Shown in pieces: positions 38,761 through 46,458 of a stretch of DNA of 64,000 nucleotides (position 1 is its first letter; each line of letters starts with the position of its first letter). A program made the position numbers and the translations under genes. Under the pieces are notes generated by a model. It saw only the letters and a program-made list of their open reading frames with translations, ran no database searches and was not told the DNA's origin. Source of the stretch: Microbispora hainanensis (GTDB taxonomy: Bacteria > Actinomycetota > Actinomycetes > Streptosporangiales > Streptosporangiaceae); the NCBI RefSeq assembly GCF_006874475.1, contig NZ_VIRM01000024.1, positions 57,287 to 121,286 of the forward strand, in the 5' to 3' direction.

Positions 38761-39726
38761 GTGCTGGCTGAGGTGGAGGCCTGGCTGAGTCGGCGTACCT
38801 CGTCGGCGGCCGACTGGCCGGCCCGCGCCCTGCTGGCCGCCAAGGGAGGCACCACGATCTCGGTGGTGCTGCCCGCGAGGAACGAGGAGGAGACGGTCGG
38901 GGAGATCGTCTCCGCCGTGCGGCGCGACCTCGTCGAGGCCGTCCCGCTCGTGGACGAGCTGGTCGTGATCGACTCCCGGTCGTCCGACGACACGGCGGCC
39001 CGGGCCTTACGCGCGGGGGCGAAGGTCTTCGCGCAGGACGAGATCCTGCCCGAGCTGCACGATCCGGACTACGACGGCAAGGGCGAGGCGCTGTGGAAGT
39101 CCCTCGCGGTGACGAGCGGCGACCTGGTGGTGTTCGTCGACGCCGACCTGCGCGAGTTCCGCACCTCGTTCGTGACCGGCCTGCTGGGGCCCCTGCTGGC
39201 CGACCCCGCGGTCGGATACGTGAAGGCGTGCTACGACCGGCCGTTGCTCGGCGCGACGGAACCGAACGCCGGAGGCAGGGTCACCGAGCTGGTCGCCCGT
39301 CCGCTGCTCAACCTGCACTGGCCGCTGCTCGCCGGGTTCGTGCAGCCGCTCGCCGGTGAGTACGCCGGCCGCCGTTCGGTCCTGGAACGGGCGCCGTTCG
39401 TCACCGGATACGGCGTGGAGCTGGGGCTTCTCATCGACCTCCTCGACATGGTGGGACTGGACGCGCTCGCCCAGGTCGACCTGGGCCGCCGCGTCCACTC
39501 GCACCAGTCGACGGAGGCGCTCGGCAGGATGGCCGGGCAGATCATGCACACCGCCTGGGCGCGGCTGGAGCGCCAGGACAAGATCGTTCCGTTGCACGAG
39601 CCGTCCGCGCGGCTCGTCCAGTTCGAACGCGGGCCTGCCGGGCACCGCCCGCTGACCAGGGACGTCGGGGTGGCCGAGCGACCGCCGATGGCGACGGTCC
39701 CGCAGTACGCGTCCCGGCTGCGCTGA
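38761..39726 (+). CDS. gpgS: Glucosyl-3-phosphoglycerate synthase
   Basis: A 321-residue GT81-type glycosyltransferase, the length of characterised GpgS enzymes. It joins glucose from a nucleotide sugar to 3-phosphoglycerate, the first step towards glucosylglycerate and methylglucose lipopolysaccharides. Visible signs are VVLPARNEEETVGEIVSAV, the metal-binding VVFVDADLREF (DxD), DPDYDGKGEALWKSL and VTGYGVELGLLIDL. GTG 38761 has GGGGGAGGA upstream and is preferred over GTG 38737. In mycobacteria it is a neighbour of folP2, which here lies 20 kb away. Confidence 0.9.
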   Translation: MLAEVEAWLSRRTSSAADWPARALLAAKGGTTISVVLPARNEEETVGEIVSAVRRDLVEAVPLVDELVVIDSRSSDDTAARALRAGAKVFAQDEILPELHDPDYDGKGEALWKSLAVTSGDLVVFVDADLREFRTSFVTGLLGPLLADPAVGYVKACYDRPLLGATEPNAGGRVTELVARPLLNLHWPLLAGFVQPLAGEYAGRRSVLERAPFVTGYGVELGLLIDLLDMVGLDALAQVDLGRRVHSHQSTEALGRMAGQIMHTAWARLERQDKIVPLHEPSARLVQFERGPAGHRPLTRDVGVAERPPMATVPQYASRLR

Positions 39727-39741
39727 TCGGGCTCCCTCCTA

Positions 39742-39760
39742 GTGTTACCGTTGGTAACAC
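39742..39760. promoter_or_regulatory. Operator-like inverted repeat before the acyl-CoA dehydrogenase gene
   Basis: GTGTTACC (39742-39749) and GGTAACAC (39753-39760) form a perfect 8-bp inverted repeat with a 3-bp spacer, ending 22 nt before the ATG. It looks like a TetR-type operator. No TetR gene is adjacent; the nearest one (42644) has a different site. Confidence 0.6.
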
Positions 39761-39782
39761 CCCTACGAGAGGAGAGCCCCCG

Positions 39783-40994
39783 ATGACCTTCTGCCCCGAG
39801 TTGAGCGACGACCTTCGCGAACTGCGCGACTGGGTCCGCGAGTTCGCCCGGGACGTCGTCCGCCCGGCTGGGGCGGAGTGGGACGAGCGCGAGGAGACGC
39901 CCTGGCCGGTGATCCAGGAGGCCTCCAAGATCGGGCTGTACTCGCTGGACTTCTTCGCCCAGCAGTGGTTCGAGGAGTCGGGGCTCGGCCTGCCCGTGGC
40001 GTTCGAGGAGCTGTTCTGGGGGGACGCCGGCATCGGCCTGTCGATCGTGGGCACCGGCCTCGCCGCCGCCTCCATCGCCGCGAACGGCACCCCCGAGCAG
40101 ATGGGGGAGTGGCTGCCCCAGATGTTCGGGACCGCCGACGACGTCAAGCTCGGCGCGTTCTGCTCCTCCGAGCCGGACGCCGGCAGCGACGTCGGCGCGA
40201 TCAGGACGCGTGCGGTCTACGACGAGGCGAAGGACGAGTGGGTCCTCAACGGTGTGAAGACCTGGGTCACGAACGGCGGCATCGCCAACGTGCACGTCGT
40301 CGTCGCTTCGGTCGACCCCTCGCTCGGCACCCGGGGCCAGGCGTCCTTCGTGGTTCCGCCCGGCACGCGCGGCCTGTCCCAGGGGCAGAAGTTCAAGAAG
40401 CACGGCATCCGCGCCTCGCACACGGCCGAGGTGGTCCTGGACGACGTACGGGTGCCCGGCCGGTGCCTGGTGGGCGGCAAGGAGAAGCTGGACGAGCGAC
40501 TCGCCCGCGTACGCGCCGGCGCGCGGTCCGGCGAGCAGGCCGCGATGCGGACCTTCGAGACCACCCGCCCCCTCGTCGCCGCCATGGCCGTCGGCGTGGC
40601 GCGTGCGGCCTACGAGTACGCCCGCGACTACGCCCGTGAGCGCGAGCAGTTCGGCCGCAAGATCGGGGAGAACCAGGCGGTCGCGTTCCTGCTGGCCGAC
40701 ATGGCCACCCGGGTGGACGTCGCCCGGCTGATGACCTGGCGGGCGGCCTGGATGGCCCGGCACGGCCGGCGGTTCGAGCAGGCCGAGGGCTCGATGAGCA
40801 AGCTGGTCGCGAGCGAGACGGCCGTCTGGACGAGCGAGCAGGCCATCCAGATCCTCGGCGGGGCCGGCTACACCCGCGAGCACCCGGTCGAGCGCTTCCA
40901 CCGCGACGCCAAGATCTTCACCATCTTCGAGGGCACCAGCGAGATCCAGCGCCTCATCATCGGCCGCGCCGTCACCGGCCTCCCCGTCCGCTGA
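39783..40994 (+). CDS. Acyl-CoA dehydrogenase
   Basis: A 403-residue FAD-dependent acyl-CoA dehydrogenase. Signatures: FCSSEPDAGSDVGAIRTRAV with FAD and substrate contacts, NGVKTWVTNGG, YAREREQFGRKIGENQAVAF, and ILGGAGYTREHPVERFHRD followed by the catalytic-base region IFEGTSEIQRLIIGRA. It oxidises an acyl-CoA to the enoyl-CoA in fatty-acid or branched-chain catabolism; chain length unknown. GAGAGGAG precedes the ATG. It is probably controlled through the adjacent GTGTTACC/GGTAACAC dyad. Confidence 0.92.
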   Translation: MTFCPELSDDLRELRDWVREFARDVVRPAGAEWDEREETPWPVIQEASKIGLYSLDFFAQQWFEESGLGLPVAFEELFWGDAGIGLSIVGTGLAAASIAANGTPEQMGEWLPQMFGTADDVKLGAFCSSEPDAGSDVGAIRTRAVYDEAKDEWVLNGVKTWVTNGGIANVHVVVASVDPSLGTRGQASFVVPPGTRGLSQGQKFKKHGIRASHTAEVVLDDVRVPGRCLVGGKEKLDERLARVRAGARSGEQAAMRTFETTRPLVAAMAVGVARAAYEYARDYAREREQFGRKIGENQAVAFLLADMATRVDVARLMTWRAAWMARHGRRFEQAEGSMSKLVASETAVWTSEQAIQILGGAGYTREHPVERFHRDAKIFTIFEGTSEIQRLIIGRAVTGLPVR

Positions 40995-41002
40995 TCCACT
41001 CC

Positions 41003-41487
41003 TCACCCGGGGCCCACGCCTGTGAAGTCTCGGATGAGCCGAGCGAGTCTCTCCGGCTGGTCCAGGGGGATGAGGGTGTAGCTGTCGTCCACTTCGGCCA
41101 GTTGTCCGTGCGGTCGAACGCATCGCAGGAGGCGAGCACGACGCGCCCCACGGGCGCGGCGCCGTCGCACATGAGCAGCTGGACGAGCGCTCCGCCCGTG
41201 TCATTGCCGACGAGGGTGACGTCACGCAGGTCGAGGCGTTCGAGGAACTCCGCGACCAGCCGGGCCGTCCCGCGCAGCGACAGGTCGGCGTCGGGGCGCA
41301 TCGCGTGACGATGCGCCCCGAGCGGCAGCGTCGGCGCGACGCACCGGTGGTCGGCGGACAGGCCGGAGATCAGTTCGTCCCACAGCGAGGCGTCCATCAT
41401 CAATCCGTGCAACAGCACGAGCGTGGGCCCGCTGCCGCCGGTGTCCACGTACTCGATCGTCCCTGCGGACAGCTCGATCTTCTTCAC
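41003..41487 (-). pseudogene. Deleted and frameshifted alpha/beta hydrolase
   Basis: The first 125 residues are a normal alpha/beta hydrolase start (LVLLHGLMMD oxyanion loop, LVGNDTGGALVQ nucleophile region with Asp at the nucleophile position). After VVLASCDAFDRTD the frame turns to nonsense. In the next frame the genuine C-terminal end, VDDSYTLIPLDQPERLARLI then RDFTGVGPG, follows at once and stops at 41003. About 110-130 middle residues, including the cap and catalytic His region, are missing. Left in its own frame the gene would end at 40972, inside the convergent dehydrogenase gene. The start overlaps the upstream hydrolase stop as ATGA, so it was once part of a two-gene operon. Confidence 0.75.
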
Positions 41488-42458
41488 GTTCCTGTTCCTC
41501 GGCGCCGTACGCGATCAACGGGCGCGGAGCGATCCGCTCGCGCAGGTTCGAGCAGGTGCCGGCGCAGGAAGGACAGCTGCGCCTCGACGGCCTGCTCGTG
41601 CTTCTCCAGGAACGGGGCGTAATGCCCGCCGGATATCCGGACGAGCTCTCCGCGGGGAGCACGGTTCGCCGCCCGGACGGACGGCTCGACGAGTGACGTC
41701 TGATCCTGGTCGCAGACGAAGACGAGCAGTGGGCACCGCACCCCGGCCGCGTACCGGCCGGGCCGGTAGACCGTGAGGCGAAGCGCTGAACGGGCGGCGA
41801 CACTCTGCTGCCAGTCCGGGTACCTTTCCGGACGCAGCGCGCGGCCGGTGTCGAGGGCGTCCGGCGTCGTGAGCATCGCGACGGTCCCCGGCTCTCCGAC
41901 GAGCGGCACCAGCCGCGGCGGGCGACCCACGAGACCGCCGAGGGCATCGAGAACGGCGCGACCGGTGAACCGCAGCATCGCGAGCGGCCTCTGGTGACGT
42001 GCGGCGTTGCGGGCGATGGCCGGACCGTCGGCGTTCGGCGTCTGCGCGATCGCCGCGCCAAGCTGCGGGTTGCGCGCCGCGACGCGGAAGATGTGACCGC
42101 CGGAGGCGGAGAAGGCCCAGACCGTGAGCCTGGTCGAATCGACTCCCGGCAGAGTCCGGGCGAAGCCGATCGCGGCCTGCCAGTCGTCGAGCTGGTCCCT
42201 CACCGGGAGGGCCAGGCGCGGTCGCCCGCCGCTCTCCCCGAGGCGGCGGTAGTCGAAGGCGAGGACCGCGAATCCGGCCTGGTTGAACCGCTTCGCGAAC
42301 AGGTCGGTGGCCGGTTCCTTGGGCACCGCGAACCCTCCGGCCATGATCACACAGGCGCCGTTGGTTCCCGGATAGTGCCAGGCGGCGCACTCGGTGTCGC
42401 CGCTGGTGAAGCGAACCCTCTCCCGCTCCACGGACTCGGTCGCGTCATGTTCGCTCAT
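41484..42458 (-). CDS. Alpha/beta hydrolase
   Basis: A 324-residue cytosolic alpha/beta hydrolase of the dienelactone-hydrolase/X-Pro-peptidase-like group. GACVIMAGGFAVPKE forms the oxyanion region, the nucleophile Ser is in WAFSASGGHIF, the acid in FVCDQDQTS and the His in SGGHYAPFLEKHE. ATG 42458 (MSEHDATES) is preferred over 42554, which would place the start inside the operators. It is divergent from a tetR gene across three TGAGG-n4-CCTCA sites, so it is very probably repressed by that regulator. Next in the operon is a dead hydrolase gene. Confidence 0.85.
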   Translation of the reverse strand: MSEHDATESVERERVRFTSGDTECAAWHYPGTNGACVIMAGGFAVPKEPATDLFAKRFNQAGFAVLAFDYRRLGESGGRPRLALPVRDQLDDWQAAIGFARTLPGVDSTRLTVWAFSASGGHIFRVAARNPQLGAAIAQTPNADGPAIARNAARHQRPLAMLRFTGRAVLDALGGLVGRPPRLVPLVGEPGTVAMLTTPDALDTGRALRPERYPDWQQSVAARSALRLTVYRPGRYAAGVRCPLLVFVCDQDQTSLVEPSVRAANRAPRGELVRISGGHYAPFLEKHEQAVEAQLSFLRRHLLEPARADRSAPVDRVRRRGTGT

Positions 42459-42546
42459 CGGGGGGTGCTCTTCTCTGGTCGTGGGGCGCGGTCGGGGGTG
42501 CTCATGCGTGCCCTCCAGGGTCAGCCGGTCGAGCGGATCCGTATCG

Positions 42547-42560
42547 TGAGGCATGCCTCA
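42547..42560. promoter_or_regulatory. TetR operator O1
   Basis: TGAGGCATGCCTCA is a perfect 14-bp palindrome, one of three sites of form TGAGG-n4-CCTCA in the hydrolase/tetR gap. It lies just after the inferred hydrolase transcription start (-10 TACAGT on the minus strand at 42576-42571). Confidence 0.7.
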
Positions 42561-42584
42561 GGTTGATTCGACTGTAGCACTAAC

Positions 42585-42600
42585 ATGAGGCACCCCTCAT
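42585..42600. promoter_or_regulatory. TetR operator O2
   Basis: ATGAGG-CACC-CCTCAT is a 16-bp inverted repeat with the same TGAGG-n4-CCTCA core. It covers the position of the hydrolase -35 if the -10 is TACAGT at 42576-42571. Confidence 0.7.
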
Positions 42601-42611
42601 GATGGGTTATC

Positions 42612-42625
42612 TGAGGGGTGCCTCA
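42612..42625. promoter_or_regulatory. TetR operator O3
   Basis: TGAGG-GGTG-CCTCA, the third copy, lies directly upstream of the tetR -10 box (42632-42637), in the place for autorepression. Confidence 0.7.
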
Positions 42626-42631
42626 TCTCGA

Positions 42632-42637
42632 TATCCT
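42632..42637 (+). promoter_or_regulatory. -10 box of leaderless tetR gene
   Basis: TATCCT ends 6 nt before ATG 42644 and there is no ribosome site, fitting a leaderless transcript. Operator O3 fills its -35/-10 spacer. Confidence 0.5.
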
Positions 42638-42643
42638 GGGATC

Positions 42644-43306
42644 ATGTCGCGATCCGCCGAAGAGCCCGCCTCCCCGGCCCGGCCGCGGCGTCGGGATGCG
42701 CAGCGCAATCGGGAGCGCTTCATCGCCGCCGCTCAGGCCGCGTTCGCGGCGCACGGCGTCGACGCCTCCCTGGAACAGATCGCCCGCGACGTCGGCCTGG
42801 CGATCGGCACGCTCTACCGGCACTTCCCCACACGCGTCGATCTCCTGCTGGCCGTCTTCGAACCCAAGGTGCAGAAGTTCGTCGAGACCGCCGAACACGC
42901 CCTGGCCATGGACGACGCGTGGGAAGGCTTCTGCGTCTTCCTCGAAGCGCTGTTCGGCATGCAGGCCGGAGACCGCGGATTCAACGACCTGGTCTCGATG
43001 CGCTTCCCGGCCAGCGAGCGCACCGAGGCGATGCACGACCGGCTCTACCAGCTCCTGGAGAAGATCCTGCACCGCGCCCAGGAGCACGGCGTCGTGCGCC
43101 CGGACATCACCGAGGCCGACATCATCACCCTGGTCTGGGCCAACGGCCGCATCATCGAGGCCACGAGCCACGCCGCACCCCAGGCCTGGCGGCGCAACCT
43201 GCATCTCATGATCGACGCGTTCCGGGCCGAGAACCGGCACGAACTGCCGGAACCTCCGCTGACCGGAGAGCAGCTCTACGCGGCCATGGTCCACCTGAGC
43301 GGCTAG
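42644..43306 (+). CDS. TetR-family repressor
   Basis: A 220-residue TetR-type repressor. The DNA-binding domain shows RRRDAQRNRERFIAAAQAAF, HGVDASLEQIARDVGLAIGT and LYRHFPTRVDLLLAVFE (about 18-75). The ligand domain follows. ATG 42644 is chosen because upstream codons lie in the operator region and a leaderless -10 fits. It probably represses itself and the divergent hydrolase operon through the three TGAGG-n4-CCTCA sites. Ligand unknown. It converges on the membrane-protein gene of the next operon (36-bp gap). Confidence 0.9.
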   Translation: MSRSAEEPASPARPRRRDAQRNRERFIAAAQAAFAAHGVDASLEQIARDVGLAIGTLYRHFPTRVDLLLAVFEPKVQKFVETAEHALAMDDAWEGFCVFLEALFGMQAGDRGFNDLVSMRFPASERTEAMHDRLYQLLEKILHRAQEHGVVRPDITEADIITLVWANGRIIEATSHAAPQAWRRNLHLMIDAFRAENRHELPEPPLTGEQLYAAMVHLSG

Positions 43307-43342
43307 TGGTAAGTGTCAGGCCGGCCGGGGTGCAGCGCTTCG

Positions 43343-45295
43343 TCATCGGCCGCCCCGCTCACGCGTCATCCACGCCTTGCCCTCCGCGGCGACACCCTCG
43401 AGGACATGGAGCGTGTGGCGCAGGCCCGCTGCATCCAGAGACACTTCGGAGACATCTTTGGGATCCTCAGGCTGCTGCTGTTCCTCGAGTTCCGGCCCGA
43501 TCATTTGAGCGGTGAACTTCTGGCCGTCAATGAGGGAGAGCTCGAAGGTATGCGAGTTGTCGTCCGCCTGCTGGACGTGGACGGCCGTGACCGCCTCGAA
43601 GCGGTAGTTCAGCCGATTCCGATCATGGAAGGTGCCGGCCTCGAAGTCCAGCTTGGCGTTGCACTGCCGTACCCCGTCGGCGGTGATGATGAAGATCTTC
43701 ATGTCGTACTTCCGGTATCGCCAGGGACCGCCCTTGACCCGCGCCCGGGTCGCCGAACCGCTCCGCGCCTCGATGAAGGCGTAAGCGACGACGTCGCTCA
43801 TCTTGAGCCGGTAGTGCCGCAGCGCCTCGTCCAGCAGCATCTTGCGGTCGCAGTCCAGCCAGGTGGCCATTTCTCCGTCGTCGGGCTTGTCGGCAAGCCG
43901 CTTCTTCCATCGGATGTAGGCCTTATCGCACTCGGCCGACACTTCCTTGGAATCGGACTCGTCGGCCCTGTATCGGCGGCGTTCGAGGGCGATCCGCAGC
44001 CAGGCGCTTACGGCGATCCAGCCGGCTGCGACGGCCAGGACGACCGACGGAATCCCGGTAGGCCAATTGGTCTGCATCGCGCCGCCCGCCGCCCAGGCTC
44101 CTCCGGCGGCGAAGGCCATCGCGCCGAGCATGGCCGTCGCCATCGTGGGCGGGGGAGTGGCCAGTTCCTGACGGTAGCTCCACAGCGTGCCGCCTCTCCA
44201 CCGGCGCACCACTTCGTCCACCCGATGGCGGATCAGCCAGTTGAACGCCTCGACCTTGATGCCTGTGTCACGGTACGCGTCCGCGATCTCGTCACGAATA
44301 CGCCTGCGGATGCCGGCCGTCCACGTGAGCCACACCTCGCGGTCCATCCCGTCCGGCACGTACTTGGCGAGGTAGTACACGAGCCGATTGTCGATTCTCC
44401 GCGCGAAGCGATCAGGAGACGTGTCGGTTCTGGGGCGTGGTGTCAGCCCGTACGCCTCGTCGGTCGCCTTGCGGCGGCCCGAACGGAAGCACCATTCCAG
44501 GCCCGCGCGGGCGGCGAGCCAACCCCCGCTGATACTCACCAGGTAGGCGAGCAGAGCGGAGACCCGGCCGCCCTGAACCAGTAGCAGGCCGATGTGCACG
44601 GTTGCCGGTACGGAGACCAGCGTCCCCGCCACCGCCTTGAGCCAGGTCGCAACGGGAACCGTCGGCTGCTCGGGCTGTCGCACCTGGGGGGTGGCCGGCT
44701 CCGGCTCGAAGAACTTCCAGACCCGGTTCTCGCGGTTGCCGGCCTTCTGCTGCTCGCGGGCGTCTCGGAGGGTGAGATGCCACAGCTGGTCCTTGATCGA
44801 CCCGTCGAGGAACAGCCCCATATGGCGCAGGATCGTGGTCCGATGAGTCGGGCGGAGCTCGTCGAGCTCTGCCATCAGAAGGCGGACGTCCGCGCCGGGT
44901 TTCTCCGCGGCGCCCAGGAGCCGGCGGATGACCCGCACGCCGTCTGCCCAGAAGTCGTCGCCGGTAAGCGGGAGGAAGCGGTCCGAGTCGCGGAGGCGGG
45001 CCGCCTCTTGGGCGGACAGCTCCCGGCGGGTCCTGCCGCTGACCATGGCGAGCGGCCAGTAGAAGCACACTCGGTTCGTTACGTAGTTGGATGCACGTGC
45101 CTCGTCGATGAGCCGTAAGGCCCGCCCCGCCGCGCCGCCTTCCAGAAAATGGACGCCGATTTCAAACTTCTTCTCCGGCGGCGAATCCGGGGCGACCGCG
45201 TAGTAGTAGACATCGCCATGCACGACGCCGGCCTGAACGCCGACCTGGGCGTCGTCGGCGGCGACGTTCGTCGTGGTGTCCTGCGGAGGCGTCAT
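43343..45295 (-). CDS. Four-helix membrane protein with N-terminal homotypic-type tag
   Basis: A 650-residue protein of unrecognised family. Residues 10-32 carry a Gly/Val/Gln-rich tag, VGVQAGVVHGDV (18-29), almost the same as in the nucleosidase encoded just upstream. An alpha-helical domain follows (about 40-195). Two predicted helix pairs lie at about 219-265 and 385-437, so the central and C-terminal parts (440-650) probably face the cytosol. The C-terminal part has alternating strands such as KYDMKIFIITADGVRQCNAK. Start ATG 45295 overlaps the nucleosidase stop as ATGA. I infer a membrane effector or transducer linked to the nucleosidase through the tag; there is no direct proof of function. 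Confidence 0.7.
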   Translation of the reverse strand: MTPPQDTTTNVAADDAQVGVQAGVVHGDVYYYAVAPDSPPEKKFEIGVHFLEGGAAGRALRLIDEARASNYVTNRVCFYWPLAMVSGRTRRELSAQEAARLRDSDRFLPLTGDDFWADGVRVIRRLLGAAEKPGADVRLLMAELDELRPTHRTTILRHMGLFLDGSIKDQLWHLTLRDAREQQKAGNRENRVWKFFEPEPATPQVRQPEQPTVPVATWLKAVAGTLVSVPATVHIGLLLVQGGRVSALLAYLVSISGGWLAARAGLEWCFRSGRRKATDEAYGLTPRPRTDTSPDRFARRIDNRLVYYLAKYVPDGMDREVWLTWTAGIRRRIRDEIADAYRDTGIKVEAFNWLIRHRVDEVVRRWRGGTLWSYRQELATPPPTMATAMLGAMAFAAGGAWAAGGAMQTNWPTGIPSVVLAVAAGWIAVSAWLRIALERRRYRADESDSKEVSAECDKAYIRWKKRLADKPDDGEMATWLDCDRKMLLDEALRHYRLKMSDVVAYAFIEARSGSATRARVKGGPWRYRKYDMKIFIITADGVRQCNAKLDFEAGTFHDRNRLNYRFEAVTAVHVQQADDNSHTFELSLIDGQKFTAQMIGPELEEQQQPEDPKDVSEVSLDAAGLRHTLHVLEGVAAEGKAWMTRERGGR

Positions 45296-46458
45296 GACAA
45301 GGCCTGCGCGAGAGCGATGATGGCCGCGAGCTCCGTCGCCAGCTCGCCGACGTCGCTGATCAACCCGCGGAGCTTCTTGAGAGCCATGGTCAGTCTGCCC
45401 TTGCTCTGCGGCGCCTTCGTCTGCAGGGCCTCCTCGGCCGCAGCAAGCTCCTCCTGAGCCGCGATATAGGTGTCCTCGTCGAGGCGACCGTTGTCCCGTG
45501 CGTGCTTGAGCTGGGAGCGGAACCCGGCGAGCGCCTCCGTCAGGTCGGTCGGCCGATCAGGTTCGAAGCCGAGCCGAACATCGCCGTGGACGACTCCGGC
45601 CTGAACGCCGACCCGGGCGTTGTCACGTGCGATGTTGTACGTCGCCCCGTGCTCGGGCATGGTGGATCCTTTCGCCGCCGTGCTCCTCGTCAGCCAGCCA
45701 CCGTCCCGGTCCTCGGCGGCGATCTCTTCGGCCAGCGCCGCCGCGAACGCCGCGGCGTTGGCCACGGCCCGCTGCTGCCACTGGTCGCGGTCGGCCACCT
45801 CCTTGGTTCCGTCGGCCCGGTCGCTGATGCCCCTGATCACGATGACGGGAAGTGCGCTGTTCAGGTGCCCGGCCTGGGCCACTCCGGCGGCCTCCATCTC
45901 GACAGCGACGGCGTCGTTGTAGTTCTGCCGTATCCACCGGGCATGTCCGGACACCTGGGAGTTCAGGACCACCTCACCGGCCGCGATCGGGCCGAAGTGC
46001 ACCTGCGGGGCACGGCCGGGATCAGGGAGATCACGCGTCCACGCGCCGATGCGGCCGATGTGGCGCGCGATCTGGTCGGCGGCATGCGATGTCTCCCAGC
46101 TGCGGGGGCGGCTCTTGAGCCCGTCGTCCTCGCTCGTCCCACCGTGGTAGGCGTAGATACGGGTCGCAACGACGACGTCCCCGAGATCGATGTGGGAGTG
46201 CAGGGCGCCCGCCACGCCCACGAACAGCAGCGCGGCCGGGTGGAACTCATTGATGGCGCGTTCGGCCAGCACTGCCGCCGACTGGTTGCCAGTCCCGACA
46301 TGAGCCAGGGCCAGTCGGCAGCGGTTGCGGTCGAGGCGGCCGACCTCGAAGCGCGTGCCGTGGTGATGACGGTGTAACTCCGGGTCGAGCAGCTTCCTGC
46401 GGATCGCTTGATATTCCAGGTCAAGCGCGGTGAGGATCACGATCGGGCGGTCACTCAC
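45292..46458 (-). CDS. MTAN/PNP-type nucleosidase fused to the shared tag and helical tail
   Basis: A 388-residue protein. Residues 1-250 form a nucleoside phosphorylase/nucleosidase domain: ILTALDLEYQAI, HVGTGNQSAA, FVGVAGALHSHIDLGDVVVA, the ribose-contacting VEMEAAG (186-192) and the catalytic Asp213 in RGISDRAD. Such domains cleave nucleosides or related nucleotides. A linker leads to VGVQAGVVHGDV (283-294), the same tag as at the N-terminus of the next protein. A helical tail rich in Ala/Glu/Leu (about 300-388) ends the protein. GTG 46458 overlaps the Nudix gene by 8 nt. The domain order, nucleosidase-tag-helical module, is typical of signalling or conflict proteins rather than salvage enzymes (inference). 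Confidence 0.8.
   Translation of the reverse strand: MSDRPIVILTALDLEYQAIRRKLLDPELHRHHHGTRFEVGRLDRNRCRLALAHVGTGNQSAAVLAERAINEFHPAALLFVGVAGALHSHIDLGDVVVATRIYAYHGGTSEDDGLKSRPRSWETSHAADQIARHIGRIGAWTRDLPDPGRAPQVHFGPIAAGEVVLNSQVSGHARWIRQNYNDAVAVEMEAAGVAQAGHLNSALPVIVIRGISDRADGTKEVADRDQWQQRAVANAAAFAAALAEEIAAEDRDGGWLTRSTAAKGSTMPEHGATYNIARDNARVGVQAGVVHGDVRLGFEPDRPTDLTEALAGFRSQLKHARDNGRLDEDTYIAAQEELAAAEEALQTKAPQSKGRLTMALKKLRGLISDVGELATELAAIIALAQALS
45577..45612 (-). repeat. Tag-coding segment in the nucleosidase gene (copy of 45209-45244)
   Basis: These 36 nt encode VGVQAGVVHGDV. The copy at 45209-45244 in the next gene encodes the identical 12 residues and differs at only about 5-6 bases. Around it the two proteins share N-x-A-x-D-x-A before the tag. 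The rest of the two genes is unrelated. Confidence 0.8.

Noticed and set aside
43313..44584. Plus-strand open frame of about 420 codons opposite the membrane-protein gene
   Set aside because: No homology sense, wrong codon bias; the minus-strand gene has coupled start, tag and membrane helices.
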